From Pusillibacter faecalis (GTDB lineage Bacteria; Bacillota; Clostridia; Oscillospirales; Oscillospiraceae), in assembly GCF_018408705.1 (NCBI RefSeq), contig NZ_AP023420.1, positions 1,550,001 to 1,614,000 of the forward strand: a stretch of DNA of 64,000 bases, written 5' to 3'. Shown here piece after piece: positions 1 to 7,725 of the stretch. Under the pieces are notes generated by a model. The model had not been told where the DNA came from. It did not search any database and saw only the letters and a program-made list of their open reading frames with translations. Position numbers and translations under genes: made by a program. Position 1 is the stretch's first letter, and each line of letters starts with the position of its first letter.

Positions 1-1
1 T

Positions 2-916
2 TATTTTTTAGTCATTGCGGAAACACAAAATTTGACAAAAGCAGCGCAGATACTTCATGTATCGCAGCCGTCGTTAACCCAGTATGTGAATCGATTAGAA
101 CAGGATCTTGGCGTCAGACTTCTTAACAGAAATCATACCCCTCTGCTATTAACAGAAGCAGGCAAACTATATTTGAACTATATCAAGGGCTCCCTAGATT
201 TGGAACAGCAGTTTCGAACGCAGCTAGAGCACTATCGTCAGAAAGAAAATTGCAGGCTTTCTATCGGGGTTCCAACACAACTGATTCCAATGGTCTTTGG
301 CTCCATTATCCATGAGTTTATCCAAAAGACGCCTCAAACCATTTTGTCCTTGAAAGATGGAACATCTCTGACCGTTCTGGACCAAATCACAGAAGGAACC
401 GTTAACATTGCAATATTTCACACTGAAAAGAAAACGGATTCCCGATTTGTGCGGCATATTTTGCAAACAGAGCGCTTGCTTTTAATATGCAATCGGAATA
501 GCCCTTTAGCGGCAGGGCGTGTCGGAACCAGAGAAAAGCCGCTTTTTCTAACAGAAAAAGATTTACCTCTTTTTAAATTCATGGTTTTTGTTACTTTTTC
601 TCCCCAATACTATATTAATAAATTTATGGACGCATACTTTGAAAAAATCAATGATCCATCGCTCTCTGTCATGGAACTCCCCAATATGCGGACGGCATTT
701 GATTATATTTTGGCCCCTAAAAGCAACGGGATTGCCGTCCTTTCTGACTTTGTTTTTCAAAGCGCTTCTTTAAATGATGTTACTTTTTTCAAACTGAAGG
801 GATACTCGCCTAAATGGTACTTAACTGCAAATTACCGTACCCAAGAAATACTATCTGACACGGAATCTCTTTTCTGGGACACAGCCATTCGAAAAACGGT
901 CTTTCCGGATGTATAG
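2..916 (+). CDS. LysR-family transcriptional regulator (5' end outside window)
   Basis: The open frame runs from the left edge to a TAG stop, leaving about 304 residues. The N-terminal winged helix-turn-helix is readable (AETQNLTKAAQILHVSQPSL, then YVNRLEQDLGVRLLNR), so only the first ten or so residues are missing. An internal TTG at 32 would cut the HTH and is not the start. The rest looks like a LysR effector-binding domain with a typical family length. It lies upstream of and co-oriented with the TRAP operon at 1282, which suggests, but does not prove, that it controls that transporter. Effector unknown. The gene is more AT-rich than most of the window. Confidence 0.9.
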   Translation, partial: YFLVIAETQNLTKAAQILHVSQPSLTQYVNRLEQDLGVRLLNRNHTPLLLTEAGKLYLNYIKGSLDLEQQFRTQLEHYRQKENCRLSIGVPTQLIPMVFGSIIHEFIQKTPQTILSLKDGTSLTVLDQITEGTVNIAIFHTEKKTDSRFVRHILQTERLLLICNRNSPLAAGRVGTREKPLFLTEKDLPLFKFMVFVTFSPQYYINKFMDAYFEKINDPSLSVMELPNMRTAFDYILAPKSNGIAVLSDFVFQSASLNDVTFFKLKGYSPKWYLTANYRTQEILSDTESLFWDTAIRKTVFPDV

Positions 917-1281
917 GAACAGAAGGGATCACCGTTAGAGCTCTTCTTGTCCGTTTGTTATAACATGAATATTATGATCCGAATAAATTATTAGTATTTT
1001 ACATTTTTTTTAACTTCAATCTATCCTAAAGATATATCCCGATGCCTTTTTTCGGGGAAAAGCATCGTTGATCTCGATTCTTTTTGACAGGTACGTTTCC
1101 TCCCTGGAGGGGGCCTTACTTCACCAAATGGAATCCACCAAAACGAACGAGCGGAAAGCTTTGTATTCATTTCACTTTATCTAGATAATTCGATAAACTG
1201 TCCGTGAGCGCTCTCATGATCAGAAAAAAGGGGGCAAAGATGCCGTTCATCTTCATTTTATTTAAAATCAGGAGGTAAATT
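917..1281 (+). other. AT-rich gap upstream of the first TRAP operon
   Basis: This 365-bp gap has no convincing gene. It holds a perfect 10-bp palindrome TGTTATAACA at 956-965, a possible operator, and an imperfect stem near 1039-1067 (GATGCC...AAGCATC) that may end the LysR transcript. A plausible promoter sits at 1161-1189. A good ribosome binding site (AGGAGGT, 1270-1276) sets the start of the permease gene at 1282. Confidence 0.5.
1161..1189 (+). promoter_or_regulatory. Candidate sigma-A promoter for TRAP operon 1
   Basis: TTGTAT at 1161-1166 and GATAAT at 1184-1189 are separated by 17 bp, about 90 bp before the permease start. The -35 match is only moderate, so this is a suggestion from sequence alone. 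Confidence 0.35.
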
Positions 1282-2556
1282 ATGGGTGTTATCGTCCTTT
1301 TTCTGTCGTTTTTTGTATTTATTTTTGTGGGATCTCCAATTGCCTTGGCATTGGGCGGCTCGGCACTGATCTATATCGTGTTGTTTGCCAATGTTTCTCC
1401 GCTCATTGTTATGCAGCAGATTTTGGCAAGTGTGAATACCTACACCTTGTTAGCGGTTCCGTTTTTCATTATGGCTGGTGCTCTGATGGAAACAGGCGGT
1501 ATTTCTAAACGCATTGTTTCTTTCTGCCAAGCCCTTGTTGGCCACTTTACAGGCGGTTTAGCTCTCGTGGTTGTTTTGGCTAGTGTTTTCTTTGCTGCTA
1601 TGACCGGCTCTGGTGTCGCTGCTTGTGCCGCAGTCGGCGGTATCATGATTCCTATGATGGTTAAAAATGGCTACCATAGCGATTTTGCCTGTGCACTGCA
1701 AGCAACCTCTGGCATTTTTGGCCCCCTGATTCCTCCCAGCATCGTCATGGTTCTTTATGCTGTCTATGCAAATCAATCTGTCAGCACCATGCTGATGGCC
1801 GGCGTAGGTCCTGGACTGATGCAGGCTGCGATGGTTTGTATTCTGGCAGTTTGGATTTGCCATCGCCGCGGCTATGCCGGTGTTGGCAGTTTTTCTATGA
1901 AGAGGCTTCTGAAAGAGTTTGGGTCTTCTTTCTGGGCTCTTTTAGCTCCAGTCATCATTCTGGGCGGGATCTACTCCGGCATCTGTACCGCCACGGAGGC
2001 CTCCGGTGTTGCATGCTTTTATTCCATTCTTGTCGGTCTTTTTATCTATAAGGAAATGAACTGGAAAACCATGCTGGAATGCTTGGGAAAAGCCATGAAA
2101 AGTACGGGCAATATCATGCTGATTGTCGGCGCATCCGGCGCATTTTCCTGGGTTTTAACAAGAGAGCGAATCGCTTCTAAATTGGCAAATACGCTTTTGT
2201 CCATTACTTCCAGCGAAGTATTATTCTTGATCGTTGTCATGCTCATCTTGCTGTTCCTTGGGTGCTTTATTGACTCTGTACCGATCACAACGATTATGAC
2301 CCCGATTCTCGCGCCCATTGCAATGGAGTATGGCGTCTCCCTTGTCCACCTTGGCGGAATCATGGTCAGCGCCACTTGTATTGGGCTGATTACTCCTCCC
2401 ATGGGCTTAAACCTCTTTATGGCTGCTCAAGTTGGCAATCGTCCCATTCACGCCGTCATCGGTGCCATTAAACCCTTTATCCTTGTGACAGTCATTGGCC
2501 TGGTTCTTGTTGCATTCATCCCGCCCATTACGACCTTCCTGCCCGGCCTGCTGTAA
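1282..2556 (+). CDS. dctM: TRAP transporter large permease subunit (DctM family)
   Basis: The 424-residue protein is hydrophobic throughout and matches the DctM subunit in length (family about 425-430) and in internal features such as AALTGSGVAA-like and TPPMGLNLFMAAQ segments. DctM forms the transport channel of a tripartite ATP-independent periplasmic transporter, driving uptake of an organic acid with a cation gradient. A strong Shine-Dalgarno AGGAGGT precedes the ATG. The binding-protein and small-permease genes follow at 2579 and 3655, giving an M-P-Q order rather than the usual P-Q-M. The substrate cannot be read from the sequence. Confidence 0.93.
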   Translation: MGVIVLFLSFFVFIFVGSPIALALGGSALIYIVLFANVSPLIVMQQILASVNTYTLLAVPFFIMAGALMETGGISKRIVSFCQALVGHFTGGLALVVVLASVFFAAMTGSGVAACAAVGGIMIPMMVKNGYHSDFACALQATSGIFGPLIPPSIVMVLYAVYANQSVSTMLMAGVGPGLMQAAMVCILAVWICHRRGYAGVGSFSMKRLLKEFGSSFWALLAPVIILGGIYSGICTATEASGVACFYSILVGLFIYKEMNWKTMLECLGKAMKSTGNIMLIVGASGAFSWVLTRERIASKLANTLLSITSSEVLFLIVVMLILLFLGCFIDSVPITTIMTPILAPIAMEYGVSLVHLGGIMVSATCIGLITPPMGLNLFMAAQVGNRPIHAVIGAIKPFILVTVIGLVLVAFIPPITTFLPGLL

Positions 2557-2578
2557 ATAAATTTTTTGGAGGTATATT

Positions 2579-3622
2579 ATGAAAAAGTTATTTGCATTGC
2601 TTCTTGCCGCCATGATGGCGCTCTCTTTGGTTGCTTGTGGTGGCTCCTCTGATACTACTTCTGACTCTACAGATTCCGCGGCTGGAAACACCGAGGAACC
2701 AGTCACCTTGACGGCTATCGTTGCTGGTCTGACCGAGGATAGCCCCAGCGGCGAGGCCTTAAAAAAATTTGCAGAGCTGTGCAATGAGTATTCTGGCGGC
2801 TCTGTCACCATTGACTGCTTCTTTAACACCGAGCTAGGCAACGTTTCTGCATGTGTGGAAAGTACCGCCCAGGGCACGATTGACATTGTTTCCACCGGGA
2901 CCTCCTACTTTGCGGGGTATGTTCCCGCAATTCAGGTGTTTGAGCTCCCCTATGTATTTGCTTCCTATGACGAGGCGCACCAAACGTTGGATAACGAGCC
3001 TGGTAAGGCAATCGCTGATCTGTTTGAGTCTACGGACCTAAAGATGCTGTGCTACTGGGAGAGTGGGATGCGTCATGTTACCAATAGCCGCAACCCCATC
3101 ATTACCCCCGCTGATATGTCCGGCCTGAAGATCCGCACCGTTGTTTCTGCTACGCAGCAAGCAACCTGGGAAGCTTTCGGTGCGATCCCGATGGCATTGG
3201 ATATGGGTGAAGTCTTTACCGCTTTGCAAAATCACACCGTTGACGCGCAGGAAAACACCCTGTCTTCTATCACTTCTTACAAGATGTATGAGGTTCAGGA
3301 TTATCTCTCCATGACTTATCACTCTTATACCCCGATGCCCTTCTATATCAACCGCGCTAAGTGGGATTCCCTGTCTGAGAATCAGCAGGAGGCCATCCAG
3401 AAGGCTTCCGAGGAAGCTCGCGATTACGCCCGTGAGTTGAACGCCGCCAGCGAAGCGGAGAATTTGCAGCTGCTGAAAGATGAGGGCGTGGTTGTTGAGG
3501 AACATCCTGATTCCGAAGCGTTTGCCGCACTCTGCGGCCCTGTCTATGATATCTTTAATGAGTCTATGGGCAGTGATGAAATTCTGACGATGGTACAGGA
3601 TTATGTTGCGTCTCTTCGTTAA
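2579..3622 (+). CDS. dctP: TRAP transporter substrate-binding lipoprotein (DctP family)
   Basis: The 347-residue product starts with a lipoprotein signal (MKKLFALLLAA...LSLVACGG), so it should be anchored outside the membrane by its cysteine near residue 20. The mature part carries DctP features: the RHVTNSRNPIITPADMSGLK stretch, then KIRT, whose arginine binds the ligand carboxylate in this family, and the EVFTALQNHTVDAQENTLS segment. The ligand is therefore probably an organic or sugar acid, identity unknown. A GGAGG site precedes the ATG. Its stop codon overlaps an ATG (TAATG) of the next frame, so it is translated in one operon with the two permease subunits. Confidence 0.93.
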   Translation: MKKLFALLLAAMMALSLVACGGSSDTTSDSTDSAAGNTEEPVTLTAIVAGLTEDSPSGEALKKFAELCNEYSGGSVTIDCFFNTELGNVSACVESTAQGTIDIVSTGTSYFAGYVPAIQVFELPYVFASYDEAHQTLDNEPGKAIADLFESTDLKMLCYWESGMRHVTNSRNPIITPADMSGLKIRTVVSATQQATWEAFGAIPMALDMGEVFTALQNHTVDAQENTLSSITSYKMYEVQDYLSMTYHSYTPMPFYINRAKWDSLSENQQEAIQKASEEARDYARELNAASEAENLQLLKDEGVVVEEHPDSEAFAALCGPVYDIFNESMGSDEILTMVQDYVASLR

Positions 3623-3654
3623 TGTTAAAACCTGAAATGAAAAGGGGACTGCAT

Positions 3655-4140
3655 ATGAGTCGCGTCCTAAAAAAATTGGAAACCGGTTCGGATCAGTTTC
3701 TGGGCATGATCGGTTTTGTCGGCATCCTGGTGATAACCGCAAATGCATTTTGCCGTTTTGTTTTACGGATATCCATGGCATGGTCTGATGAGTTTCTGCG
3801 CACAATTATGATCTATGGCTATTTCATTGGTGCTGCCGTTATGTTTTCTCAAGGCGGCTGCATGCGTCTTGAAATTTTAGACGGTGCGCTGAAGAGCCGG
3901 GTCACTGGCTACCACATTCTAAATATGGTTTTGGAATGTATCAATATTGTTTTCTTTGGCCTCATGAGCTACTATGCGGTGCAAATGGTTGTTCAGTATA
4001 TTCTCGGCGGAACAACCCAATCTACAAGCTCTACACCTGCGTGGATTTTGCCGTTCGGCTGCGCGATTGGTATGGTTATCATGACTGTGGTTGCTGTTTG
4101 GAATGTTATTTTACATTTTTCTAAGGTGGTAAAAAATTAA
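3655..4140 (+). CDS. dctQ: TRAP transporter small permease subunit (DctQ family)
   Basis: About 161 residues with four predicted membrane segments and a typical DctQ pattern (RISMAWSDEFLRTIMIYGYF). DctQ couples the binding protein to the large permease. I prefer the ATG at 3655 because AGGGG lies seven bases upstream. An ATG at 3622 overlaps the stop of the binding-protein gene and would add eleven residues without a clear ribosome site. It is the last gene of the M-P-Q operon and is followed by a perfect hairpin at 4160. Confidence 0.88.
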   Translation: MSRVLKKLETGSDQFLGMIGFVGILVITANAFCRFVLRISMAWSDEFLRTIMIYGYFIGAAVMFSQGGCMRLEILDGALKSRVTGYHILNMVLECINIVFFGLMSYYAVQMVVQYILGGTTQSTSSTPAWILPFGCAIGMVIMTVVAVWNVILHFSKVVKN

Positions 4141-4159
4141 AACCTTTATAGTCTAAGAA

Positions 4160-4195
4160 ATGGGCGGGCAATTCAATTTTGAATTGCCCGCCCAT
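4160..4195 (+). terminator. Hairpin after TRAP operon 1
   Basis: A perfect 17-bp inverted repeat (ATGGGCGGGCAATTCAA and its complement) with a 2-base loop sits 20 bp after the DctQ stop. No T-run follows, so it may act as a weak terminator or an RNA-stabilising stem. Confidence 0.6.
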
Positions 4196-4284
4196 GGTCT
4201 ATAGGATAAGAACCCACGAAAAAGTTAGCGGAAGGCGCCTCCATTGTTTTAAAAAACTCATCAGCACATTCTATAGATGGCTTC

Positions 4285-4450
4285 AAGGCGGCTTACCTGG
4301 AGGCTCTCTGTGAAGAGGTGGGGATCTCTGGCCTGGGAGGGCAAGGACGGCATCCTGTTCTGGCTCTCTGGATCGGGGCGCGCTGACGCACGCATCAAGA
4401 AGGGGCGGTATCGCCCGACACGGAAAAACTCCCGGAGTATCGCCACGCCT
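4285..4450 (+). pseudogene. Decayed DUF4367-domain fragment
   Basis: Two short matches tie this stretch to the intact DUF4367 protein at 23391-24596. One is WEGKDGILFWLSGSG (WEGEDGILFWFSGTG there). The other, in a different frame, is RPDTEKLPEYR (RPDTEQLPEYR). The DNA between them is shortened and the frame changes, so no protein can be made. It is a relic of a third paralogue, next to the prophage remnant. Its edges are approximate. Confidence 0.75.
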
Positions 4451-4857
4451 GCGGAATACGCCCGGCAGGAGCGGCCAACTCCGCCGAAAATCTGGGACGG
4501 CATGGCGGGTCCCTACAGGCCCGCCGTGACCGTCAGCGGTCAGCGGGGACGGTTCCGGGCTGCCGCCAGGCCGTATGGGGCCGGGGGCGCAGAGGACCGC
4601 ATCGCCAGCGCCCTGGAGCATGGACATGCACAACGGCCTGGTCGGTATGCGCCAGGCTGCGCCGGGGAGACCTATGTATGAGATATCATGGGACCGCGCT
4701 GCGAATCAACTGGCTGCGGCTGGCGCCCAACGTCTTAAAAACATCGCTCTTGAAACTTTCTAAAAATCATGTTTGATCCATTGCACGGTTTTGAGCAACG
4801 ATCGGAGCAGGGGAACCAGAGATTGAGCGCTCATCATTTTGTGCAAGGGGGTATCCG
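4451..4857. other. Degenerate GC-rich stretch with no recognisable gene
   Basis: Open frames occur on both strands but none has a convincing start, ribosome site or family pattern. It separates the DUF4367 relic from the first readable prophage gene and is probably decayed coding DNA. Confidence 0.45.
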
Positions 4858-5290
4858 TTGAAAACGACTGAAGTCCTGGACGCCATAAACGCCCTGCTGG
4901 CGGCAAAATGGCCCAGCGTATGTGGGCCCCATCGGCTTCGCACGGCCCTCCTTTTGGCTGGCTGTGGAGAAGGACGACTGGACGGCCGCCAACCGGCTCC
5001 TGGCCCGCCACGACCTGCAACTCTGGCTGACGCTCGATGACGCGCTGGGCGGACACGATGCGGTCGCCTGGTATCGGCTGGCACAGGAGACCAAGGAGGC
5101 CATGGAACTGCTGGCCCCGGCGCTGGCAGTAGGAAGCCGCTATCTGAAGCTGACGAGAAAACCCCGTGAAGCGGACCGGACGGATCTCCAGATCAACGCA
5201 TCCTGGATGGACCTGCATCTATCTGTGGGTACCGGAGCGGAGACAGCGGCAAAGACTGCGCAGATGCGCGTGGAAATGATCAATGGTTGA
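4858..5290 (+). pseudogene. Frameshifted phage tail-terminator-like gene
   Basis: A TTG at 4858 with AAGGGGG upstream opens a frame reading KTTEVLDAINALLAAKWP. The match then moves to another frame from about 4915: GPIGFARPSFWLAVEKDDW, followed by a coherent run to the TGA at 5290 including LLAPALAVGSRYLKLTRKP and LQINASWMDL. Together they resemble the roughly 140-residue tail-terminator-type proteins (DUF6838-like) that precede sheath genes in clostridial contractile-tail prophages. The family name is from memory. The frameshift in CCCAGCGTATGTGGG should inactivate it. Confidence 0.65.
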
Positions 5291-5303
5291 TAGGAGTGAT
5301 ACT

Positions 5304-5663
5304 ATGGGACTTCCCCAGCTGACCTTTGAACTGAAGAAAGCGGCGGACACCGTGGCGGCACGCGCCACGCAGGGGATCGCCGGCATGATCCCGGGAGATA
5401 CCAGGGCTCTTGGCGTCCATGTCATCTACCAGGAAGGTGATATCCCCGCAGAGCTTGGCGCTGACAGTACCGCCGATATCAAGCGGCTCCTTCACGAGAC
5501 AAGCCCGGAGACCGCGCGGCCCTTCGTACCGGTTCAGGGGGCGCACGACATGTACAGGACCGGAGAATCCATGATTTACATGGATGGTCAGACCTACCGA
5601 TGTCTGAGCGATACTGATTTCAGCCCGAAGGAGTCCCCGGCGGCGTGGGAGGTGGCAGCGTGA
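5304..5663 (+). pseudogene. Phage tail sheath N-terminus fused to a foreign C-terminus
   Basis: The first 75 or so residues (MGLPQLTFELKKAADTVAAR, then GIAGMIPGDTRALGVHVIYQ) look like the start of a Myoviridae-type tail sheath protein, whose normal length is several hundred residues. The last 40 (GAHDMYRTGESMIYMDGQTY, ending SPKESPAAWEVAA) look like the carbohydrate-binding-like C-terminus of a tail fibre or tail-tip protein, encoded kilobases downstream in an intact phage. The simplest reading is an in-frame deletion of the tail module joining both ends. The ATG at 5304 has TAGGAG upstream; its TGA overlaps the next gene's GTG. Confidence 0.65.
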
Positions 5664-5881
5664 CGGAGAGCATCATCGCGGCCCTGATCACCGGGGGGCT
5701 GACTCTCATGGGAGTGCTGGCGGCCAACAATAAGCAGCAGGCCATCACAGACACCAAGCTGGACGAGCTGACCCGGGAGGTTCGGGAGCACAACGATTTC
5801 GCGCGCCGGGTTCCGGTGGTGGAGGAGCAGATCAAGGTCATGAACCACCGGATCTCTGATTTGGAGGAATATCACAAGTGA
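5660..5881 (+). CDS. Small prophage membrane/coiled-coil protein (XhlA-like)
   Basis: The 73-residue product begins VTESIIAALITGGLTLMGVL, a membrane segment, followed by a charged heptad-rich stretch (KLDELTREVREHNDF, VVEEQIKVMNHRISDLEEY). This layout is that of small lysis-cassette proteins near holins, although hemolysin XhlA usually has the helix at the other end. GTG 5660 has GGGAGG upstream and overlaps the stop of the chimeric tail gene by four bases, so it is the start rather than the in-frame ATG at 5645. Intact, but part of a defective prophage. Confidence 0.6.
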   Translation: MTESIIAALITGGLTLMGVLAANNKQQAITDTKLDELTREVREHNDFARRVPVVEEQIKVMNHRISDLEEYHK

Positions 5882-5918
5882 TTCACCGGGCAAGGACCGG
5901 AGAAAGAGAGGATTCCTG

Positions 5919-6506
5919 ATGGACACGATCAACAAGATCATCGCGGACTACACCAGCGGAAAGAACCCCGTGGAAAAGACCAATGCAGCACTGAAAGAGG
6001 CCGGTGCTGGATTTTCCTTTCAGCCTGGAAAGAATGCCCTGACGGCTGAGGAGATCGCCGCCACCAAGGTCGGCGCCCGGCCCGGCGACGTGACCGGCTA
6101 TGGCCTGATGTCCAGCGGCACCGGCACGATGGACAAGGTGCATGTCGTGAAGGGCAGGCTGCAGGGCGGCGCCGTCAACACCGTCGGCTCCGATAGTGTG
6201 CCTGACGAGTGCGATATCGTCTATATTGGCGGCCAGGTGTGGCAGGTATATGGGGACGAGCTGGGCGGTCTTGCACCTGAGAAAGACCCCTGGTGGGCGC
6301 CTCTGCACACCTTTGCCGGTGCGGTTGACTGGCAGGACGAACTGCCTCCGTACATTCCTGAAAAGGATATGGTGTACAACCGGCCCAAGTATCACGGCCA
6401 GAACGTGGTGAAGGGCGCGCTGCGCTACCTGTACGCCGAGGACGGGACCTGCAAATACCAGCCCAAGTCCATGGCGGACTATGACAAGGACCACGGGAGG
6501 ACGTGA
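5919..6506 (+). CDS. Prophage protein of unknown function
   Basis: A 195-residue soluble protein with no signal or membrane segment, starting MDTINKIIADYTSGKNPVEK. It includes a glycine-rich stretch TGYGLMSSGTGTMDKVHVVK and a C-terminal half rich in tryptophan and tyrosine (WWAPLHTFAGAVDW). I do not recognise a named family. It lies between the small lysis protein and the holin-like gene, where clostridial prophages carry short accessory tail or lysis proteins. AGAGAGGA precedes the ATG. The reading frame is intact despite the damage on both sides. Confidence 0.6.
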   Translation: MDTINKIIADYTSGKNPVEKTNAALKEAGAGFSFQPGKNALTAEEIAATKVGARPGDVTGYGLMSSGTGTMDKVHVVKGRLQGGAVNTVGSDSVPDECDIVYIGGQVWQVYGDELGGLAPEKDPWWAPLHTFAGAVDWQDELPPYIPEKDMVYNRPKYHGQNVVKGALRYLYAEDGTCKYQPKSMADYDKDHGRT

Positions 6507-6507
6507 C

Positions 6508-6750
6508 ATGGAGGATTTGAAAAAGCGCCTTTCCAATCTGCTGGCAGTCAAGAGTATCGTGACGGTGATTCTCACGGCGGTGTTTGCGGATCTGTCCATG
6601 GCTGGCCGCGTGACCACGGATCAGTTTCTGACGGTGTTCACAGTGGTGATCGCGTTCTATTTCGGCACCCAGGCAGAGAAGCGAAGCGCAGGGAAAGCAA
6701 AAGCCATAGCGGGCTCCGGCACGGACCAAGCAGGCGGTAAGGCAGCTTGA
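6508..6750 (+). CDS. Phage holin-like membrane protein
   Basis: An 80-residue protein with one or two hydrophobic stretches (VKSIVTVILTAVFADLSM and FLTVFTVVIAFYFGTQ) and a basic Ala/Gly tail. It is placed directly upstream of an amidase gene, as holins are. Holins permeabilise the membrane so that the endolysin reaches the wall. GGGAGG at 6495-6500 favours the ATG at 6508 over one at 6481. Its TGA overlaps the TTG of the amidase (TTGA). With the amidase broken, the cassette is unlikely to lyse cells. Confidence 0.65.
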   Translation: MEDLKKRLSNLLAVKSIVTVILTAVFADLSMAGRVTTDQFLTVFTVVIAFYFGTQAEKRSAGKAKAIAGSGTDQAGGKAA

Positions 6751-7395
6751 GCGATGTCTTGAAGGAGCTGCTGGCCAATCCCGGGAGCTATGGCGGTTCC
6801 CGGGATGCCAGTCAGATCAAATACCTGGTGTTCCATGACACCGGCAACGACGGGGACAAGACGGCAGACAACGCGGCCTGTTTCCGGAATCACGTGGTGG
6901 AGGCCAGCGCCCACTACTTTGGATGCCGCAGTCTGGCGGCCTGTCCCCGATCTGAAGGTGGCGAGGGGTGGCAAGAAGCGCGCCAACGCCGGCAAGACCG
7001 GCGGCGGGACTATGCATGGGATCGTCACCAATAGCAGATGTGCGATACCATCCGCAACGGTACCTGCCAGGCCGGCGAGGCAACCCTGGCAAATGCCTCC
7101 GCCCTGGGCAGGGAGCTGATGGCTGGATGCGGGATTCAAACGTGCGGTATTTCGATGTGACTGGGAAACATTGCCCCAGTTATCTGGTGAACACCCAGAA
7201 GCGGGCGGATTTTAAGAAAAGATTGGAGATGGACCACACACCGTCGCCCGCACACGAAGAAGGTGTGGAATGGGCCATTGAAAACGGCCCCCTGCAAGGA
7301 AATGCAGAGGAAGATTTGATGCTCTCCGTGATCCGGGAGCAGATTGTGTGCCATGCTGTGGAGATTTTCCGGCTTGAGAGAGCCGACATGAAAAG
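6747..7395 (+). pseudogene. N-acetylmuramoyl-L-alanine amidase (phage endolysin), multiply frameshifted
   Basis: The start is clear: LKELLANPGSYGGSRDASQI, then KYLVFHDTGNDGDKTADNAA with the first catalytic-site His, then ASAHYF. The homology continues in a second frame (PDLKVARGGKKRANAGKTGG, GTMHGIVTN), a third (MCDTIRNGTCQAGEATLANA, SALGRELMAGCGI) and a fourth (YFDVTGKHCPSYLVNTQKRA). The tail, GVEWAIENGPLQGNAEEDLM, resembles an SLH-like wall-binding repeat. At least three frame changes mean it is dead. In intact form it would cleave the lactyl amide bond of peptidoglycan. Confidence 0.85.
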
Positions 7396-7396
7396 A

Positions 7397-7433
7397 CGCG
7401 TCCCAGGGGAGATTCACAGGCCCCTGGGACGCG
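7397..7433 (+). terminator. Hairpin closing the prophage lysis module
   Basis: A 13-bp perfect stem (CGCGTCCCAGGGG and its complement) with an 11-base loop ends the amidase remnant. No T-run follows. Confidence 0.55.
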
Positions 7434-7435
7434 CC

Positions 7436-7603
7436 TTATATTGGGAGATTTCCCCATTTTAAATTGCAGTTACATGTAAATCCCTTTTCGATTAAAATTT
7501 CCTCAATGCGTTCAACGGAAATCGGCTCCTCCCAATCCTGAGGCTCTTTTAAAGAAGCTCCATCCTGAAAAGGACCTTGGTGGTAGAAATATTCTGCGCC
7601 AAT
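7436..7603 (-). pseudogene. C-terminal fragment of an unknown gene
   Basis: On the minus strand a 55-codon frame without any ATG, GTG or TTG reads IGAEYFYHQGPFQDGASLKE, ending FTCNCNLKWGNLPI. It has ordinary protein composition and ends in TAA at 7436, but is closed upstream by TAA at 7604. It looks like the severed tail of a gene lost when the prophage region decayed. Family not recognised. Confidence 0.4.
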
Positions 7604-7666
7604 TTACAGCCTATGATTTGAAGCTGACTCACGGCCGTCAAGCCGCTTGGCGTGTGTACCATCCCA

Positions 7667-7707
7667 CAGCAAGCCGCCCTGCGGAATCTCCACAGGGCGG
7701 CTTGCTG
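7667..7707 (-). terminator. Hairpin after TRAP operon 2
   Basis: A perfect 15-bp stem (CAGCAAGCCGCCCTG) with an 11-base loop lies 19 bp after the stop of the minus-strand DctM gene. It has no clear T-run but fits an operon end. Confidence 0.6.
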
Positions 7708-7725
7708 AACTATTACGAGATGCGC

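Noticed and set aside
4858..7395. A functional prophage
   Set aside because: No integrase, repressor, capsid or terminase, a sheath gene joined to a foreign end, and an amidase with several frameshifts.
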